Made by a program: the position numbers and the translations under genes
Shown here: positions 59,166 through 64,000 of the stretch, in pieces
Layout of the letters: every line of letters starts with the position of its first letter
Position numbering within the stretch: position 1 is the stretch's first letter
Notes under the pieces: model-generated
What the model saw: only the letters and a program-made list of their open reading frames with translations
Told to the model about the DNA's origin: nothing
The model's database searches: none
Source: Kryptolebias marmoratus
Taxonomy: Eukaryota; Chordata; Actinopteri; Cyprinodontiformes; Rivulidae
NCBI RefSeq assembly: GCF_001649575.2
Contig: NC_051434.1
Location: 4,307,572-4,371,571, forward strand
Length of the DNA: 64,000 nt
Reading direction: 5' to 3'

Positions 59166-60334
59166 GGAGGAATGCATGAGAAACAGTCTGTACATAAATG
59201 TGTGATCTTTTCCCTAAAATCATAATTACATATAACCATATCCTTGTTCTTGTGAATGCAACATATATGTGCTGGCTAATGTAAATCAAGACTCACTGGA
59301 GAGATTTTTGTTCAGTAAAGACAACTTTATTAAACTTTTAACCATTTTTTGAAAATTTCTGACCTGAAAACAAGAGACATTCATATAAAAATTGCTGTTT
59401 CTGAACTGTTTTTTGCTTTGATTTGATGCTACAACTCAATGAAACATGTTAAACAGCATTTAGATAACAGGGAACGACAGTACCAAATGTTAGCTCTAGA
59501 AATAAAGTTTTGCTCTGACAACACAGATTGCATGAGACCTCTGATGCTTTAAAAAAACAGGAAGTGCTCAGCTATATACAGAAACTTGATGACTGGTGAA
59601 GATGGGTCAAATAGCTGTCAGCACAGCAGTGTGTCATCTGCAAATAAAGTTCCACTGATGTTTTTAGCAGGAAAAATGACATTTATTTCTCTGTTTAGTA
59701 AATTTGCTTGTTATTGCAAATCTAGTTCATAAAGACAAAAGTGCACTCAGACATGTCAGAGACTTGTGCACAGCAGATACGAACTTCCTTCTTCCTTCCT
59801 GCTATCTGTTTATTTTCCTGTTTCTTAAGAAAAATCTTTAGCCATTAAGAAAGAAATATTGTCTGTCAGTAATGACTCATGGCTGCATGAGAGCGTACGA
59901 CATCAATCAACTTTTCACATGGCCTTATTTTAGTTGAAAATTATTTTTCAAATGCCAAAAAGAAGAGATGAAATCTATCACACATTTCTCTTGATTTCAC
60001 AATATCCCCATAAAACAAAGAAAAGTACAACAGCTTTAGAGTGAAGACTGACTCACAGGCTAGTTTGCTCTCTAGTAATAGACTCTTGTATGATGTCATT
60101 ATGACTTACAACATAAAAATGATTCAATCGGACGTGTAGCGTCTCTAAGAATATTTGAATCATTTGTCTGACAATCGATAAACTTTAAACAAGGCAAGTT
60201 TACTTAAAAGGAAGTGACAGTCACCATAAGCGTAGGCTGGTGTCAGTAAACGCAGTGAGCATGCTCACTTTCTCTTCTCAGATCAGACAGAAACTGTGGT
60301 CACAGATTGAACACACAGTTCAGCGTCTGAAAAG

Positions 60335-63300
60335 ATGAGGGGGAACATCCTCTGCTGCGTGTTGGTGTTGGCTCTGGGTTCTCATGCTGCAGGTAAGAAC
60401 ATTTTCAGTTAAAGGCCCAGGATTCCTGGGAGGAATGAACATCACCCGCCGTGTTTCATGATAGAGCTGTAATCAACAATGGCCGCCGCAGCCACATCTT
60501 GAGAGATGTGTTAACGTTCGGAGTATGTGTTGACTGTCAGCTTCTACCACCTAAACTTTACCTCATTATCTGTCAGAGTAACGTACAGCCATTTCTGTGT
60601 TGGGAAAGATAAATCAGCTGTGGTGGCCATCTTGAATGTAACTGACTCCAAAAGTTAATCAGTCCTAGATGTTCATCCAATGTTTATTTTTAAGAGTTTT
60701 GGTCAAATTTGCCCAGCTGTTCACAGAGACAGACAGAGACCAGTAAACTATTATCGCTCCACCTTTGCCTCCAGTGGTGGTTGATAATCACGCTTGTACA
60801 TTACAGTTTTTTTTTTTTTTTCTATAATTATTTATATTATTGCAGAAATTTGCCTAAAGTGTGATTTCAGATTCGGACATGATGTGACTGAAGTGACAAC
60901 TTATTACTACTTTACAACTACTGGTCTTTTTATGTGAAAAACCCGCTTCTTTATAAATGTAGCAGATGATAATGTTTCTCTTTAAATTGATAAAATGTAG
61001 TAAAATGTCTTGGTGTATTTTAGAGAGAGGTTGTTTTGTTGTCAGATATTGCTGTTTTTTTAGGTTTTTCACTCATAATTCTGGCTTTCACATGAAGTTA
61101 CCAGTATTGGCATTGTTTAAAGTCTGTCTTAGGCTTATCATTCTGAAGTTTTACTTAAATTTAATTTAACTTTTGCTCAGAATGTCACACATATTTATTA
61201 ATGTACCTAAACAAGATTAAAATGAACTGGAATGTTTTTTGTTTTTTTTCTCAAAGTTGTAACTGTATTGTTAGTTAATAATTAGCTTCTGCTTATTTGA
61301 AAATGTATTTTAACTTTAAAGTTAAAATCTAATTATGTAAAAACATTGTTCTTATCTTACAGATTTAATCCATGAAGCTGTTAATGAGACACAGCATGTT
61401 TATCTGCCCTGTCCTCCTCCTGTGGAGGATAAAGTGACATGGAGCGTGGAGAGAAATGGAGCCAAAATTGACATCATTACATATGATGGTGACAAAACTG
61501 AAAAACACATTAAAGGAAATTCTAAAATTTATACTGTAATAGCAGATCAGTATAAGTCACTGTATATTCAAAAAGCTGAACTCTCAGATTCTGGAAAATA
61601 CTTCTGTAACAATAAATCTGTGAATCTGACAGTCATCCCATCAGGTAACATCAAACTTTATCAGAAATGTTTCTTTTTTGTCTCCTACAGGTTAAAAATC
61701 ACTTAGTGGTGGCAAAACATTTAATTAAATAAAAATATGTAGATTTGTCCAAACTTAATGCTTTGAATGTTTGTTGTCTCTACAAATTAAATGAAATTCA
61801 ACAGTAAAAACTCTGTATTTTTCATGGAGTGAATCTTCACTGTGTAAACTCTAAACTGAGTATAGTTAGTTTTGTGGAGGAACAGTCTTGTTTTATGGTT
61901 TGATGCATCTTTTGATCATTTATGAACAGAAAACTTAATAAAAACAACAAATTGTGTCTGTATTTAAATGTCTTGTGACAGAGGGACTCTAAAACCTACA
62001 TTATGTGTTAGGAAACAGGGTCTTATGTAATGTTTCCTGTCCCTGATTCAAACAGGAGAAGAGCTGTATGACATCATGTGTTTTACTTTATGTTTGTCTT
62101 TTAGGTACCAAAACTCAGACTGTTAAAGAGGGAAGGAACACAACTTTGAAGTGCTCCTCTAATGTTGAAGGATCATATAAAACAACATGGAGAAGAGAAG
62201 TAGCTGGAAAATCTGAGCCAATCCGGTTTCCTGTTCCTGTTGTGGGCAAGAAGGTGATTTTAACAAATGTTCACCTCAGTGACTTTGGACTTTACTTCTG
62301 TGATGGAAAACCAGCAGTTTATCTGAATGTGACCAAAAACATGAAGAACCCTGGAGAAGGTGAGAGATAAGAGTTTAATGATAAACACACGGTGCAAGGA
62401 GAGGATTATAATAAATTAACTACCCAGTGGCAGACATGTAGACTGATCTTTGACTTGTAGAAAGCTTCATGTAGTGAAAGTTGTCAGGAAGAGCTGAGGT
62501 TTGGTCTGCAGCTGCTGAAGATACACACCTCACACCTTCCTGACGGGCTCATTGGATGATTATTAGACAGAAAATACATTTGATACAATTATCATGAATC
62601 ATAGAAGAAATGTTTGAGTTTTTATCATAATGTAGAAGAAAGAAACTGAAGCTCATCATAAATGCCTAATTTGATCCTCCCAGCTCACAAAGTTAACAGG
62701 AGACATAAATGTCTGACACACTTGCTGCAGTTGGACTCATGTTATTGACAGTCTGTGCACATTTGAAAAGCTGAGATGAGAATTTTATTTGGATCTTAAA
62801 TGACACCGATCAGCTAAGGATAGTGTCTCATCACATTTTTCATTCTTAATAAAGCTTTAATTTCAACATGTAAAGCAAACAATTCTGAAAGGCTGATATT
62901 TGGAATTTAATACAGATTTTCTTCTACTTACAGCAACACAGAGTACATCAACAACAACCAGAGTGACAACTAAAGCAACAACGACAACAACTGAAGAAAC
63001 TTCATCAACTGCAGCACAAATATCTGCTACCACTCCTGGAACGACAGACGGTAACAAATATAATGATTGAAAATTGGAGCACAATGTTTTGCCACTTTTC
63101 TTTACTTGATTCTATAAAAACAAAGATAACACTGTTTGACAGATTTAAAATAGTATTTTAACATCAGCAAGTTATTCCCAACGAGCTGTTATCTAAAACA
63201 ATCTTGTTACACAGTCGATGATCACCTGCGTCTCTCAGGTCCTGAGTCAGCTCTTTGATTGATTTGTTTTATATTTAACGTCAAGACGTCTTTAAAAGAT

Positions 63301-63947
63301 TTTAAGGAAGCCATTCTACTTTAACGCAAAGTGTAAAGAAATTTCAGATAGTTTAATAGTTTTACACACACTGTATACTTCCTATTCTTCACACAGAAAA
63401 AGGCTCAACAACAACCACAGGAACAACAACAACTGTTGCTCAAACATCTGCTTCTTTCACTAAAACTATTCAGAGAACAGCAATAATCACAAGGGCAACA
63501 ATGGACAAAGATTAATTAAAAATAAATATATTTGCTGAAATGTTAGATATCATTAATACCTGTGAACTTTTATGTGTCATTTATTATTTTTGTGCTTTTG
63601 ATATTTTCTTTTTTCAGGCATTAACACTCCTCAAGCAAAATACCTAGTTATCAGCCTGCTGGTTAAAAGTGATGTCCTCATCCTCCTGACCTTTATCATC
63701 ATCTTCATCAGCTGGAATCACAGATCAGAAATACGAGGTAAGCACAGGAAAGATTAGACTTGCAGCCTCCTTGACTCTTTTAGGAGATCATGTTGACTGA
63801 TTTAGTGTTTTTAGGTTAGCCTGTTCCTCAGATTTGAAGGAAAATCTTTTTATTCTGTGACTTTATTTGTAATTGTTGCAGGTGTGGACAAACAGTGTGA
63901 TCTCTATGATGACATAATGGATGTAATAGAACTTCAGCCGACAAATG
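60335..63947 (+). CDS. Ig receptor-like gene, G1-type front with G2-type membrane/tail, partial
   Basis: Exons: 60,335-60,392 (signal peptide), 61,363-61,644 (Ig 1), 62,105-62,359 (Ig 2), 62,934-63,050 (Thr-rich stalk), 63,618-63,737 (membrane) and 63,882-63,947 (first tail exon, DLYDDI then ELQPTN). It runs on past the window. All junctions are phase 1. Exons 1-4 equal G1 (mirror sum 99,700, then 115,456), but the SEESET exon is lost in a 3,157-bp deletion. From 63,065 the sequence is no longer G1. The membrane exon reads YLVISLLVKSDVLILLTFII, with Lys and Asp at its edge, against an uncharged G1 segment. The tail exon is the same 66-nt size as its G1 counterpart (HVYDEI then ELQPPR), so it is a paralogue. 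It could be a true hybrid gene from unequal exchange or an assembly chimera. Confidence 0.75.
63397..63526 (+). other. Possible alternative terminal stalk exon or decayed exon
   Basis: After a good acceptor (TTCTTCACACAG) a Thr-rich frame continues in the right phase for 38 codons to TAA at 63,513-63,515. AATAAA follows at 63,521-63,526. There is no GT donor at the end, so it cannot be an ordinary internal exon. It would end the protein before the membrane segment and give a soluble form, or it is simply a dead stalk exon that is skipped. Confidence 0.4.
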
Positions 63948-64000
63948 GTGAGAAACAAAAAACTACTTCTGGGTTTTTATTGTTTGTCTGTTTTGTGCAC

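Larger units (their letters stand above)
56210..62598. repeat. Right arm of the 6.4-kb inverted repeat
   Basis: Reverse complement of 37,102-43,489. Contains atf6b exon 1 in the orientation of the rest of the gene, its upstream region, a SINE and exons 1-3 of the Ig receptor. This arm fits the expected gene order best. Confidence 0.95.

Overview
This window looks like teleost fish nuclear DNA. It has long AT-rich introns with GT/AG splice sites, tRNA-derived SINEs, fossils of L2-like LINE, Tc1/mariner and piggyBac-type elements, and telomere-like fish repeats. There are no prokaryotic features. Two vertebrate genes are recognisable, both on the minus strand: the 5' part of a tenascin (1-4,908; very probably tnxb) and atf6b, an ER-stress transcription factor, with exons 2-17 at 26,565-36,534. 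TNXB next to ATF6B is the arrangement of the vertebrate MHC class III region, and it supports both names.

Layout: 1-4,908 holds tenascin coding exons (signal peptide, acidic linker, heptad/cysteine assembly segment, at least ten EGF modules), with a candidate 5' UTR exon ending at 9,318. About 9.6-26.5 kb is gene-poor sequence with repeat fossils. 26,565-36,534 holds atf6b exons 2-17; with exon 1 they give a 713-codon reading frame whose splice phases all agree. 37-64 kb is a disturbed region in three sequence blocks between N gaps. It contains a family of cell-surface immunoglobulin receptor-like genes (called G1 and G2 here) and two copies of atf6b exon 1.

The disturbed region is the main discovery. 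37,102-43,489 and 56,210-62,598 are almost perfect reverse complements (about 6.4 kb arms). Each carries atf6b exon 1, its CCAAT-rich upstream region and the first three exons of G1. Only the right-hand exon 1 has the orientation of the rest of atf6b. Contig ends overlap other parts of the region by exactly 95 bases in two independent places, as expected of unitigs from a k-mer graph with K=96. An internal junction at 45,995/45,996 joins atf6b intron 1 to the first intron of G2. The right-hand copy of G1 has a 3,157-bp deletion with a 6-bp microhomology, and further on it switches to a different (G2-like) 3' half. The simplest reading is a recent tandem duplication, or two haplotypes, of [atf6b exon 1 - G1 - start of G2] that the assembler could not resolve and placed partly inverted. 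A real inversion is not excluded.

The G1 gene can be followed through the disorder: signal peptide, two Ig domains, Thr/Ser/Glu-rich stalk, transmembrane segment and a tail with five tyrosines spread over five small exons. I cannot place it in a named family. G2 has a related tail but a transmembrane segment with a Lys-Ser-Asp charge cluster. This suggests a divergent signalling pair beside the class III genes, but that is inference.
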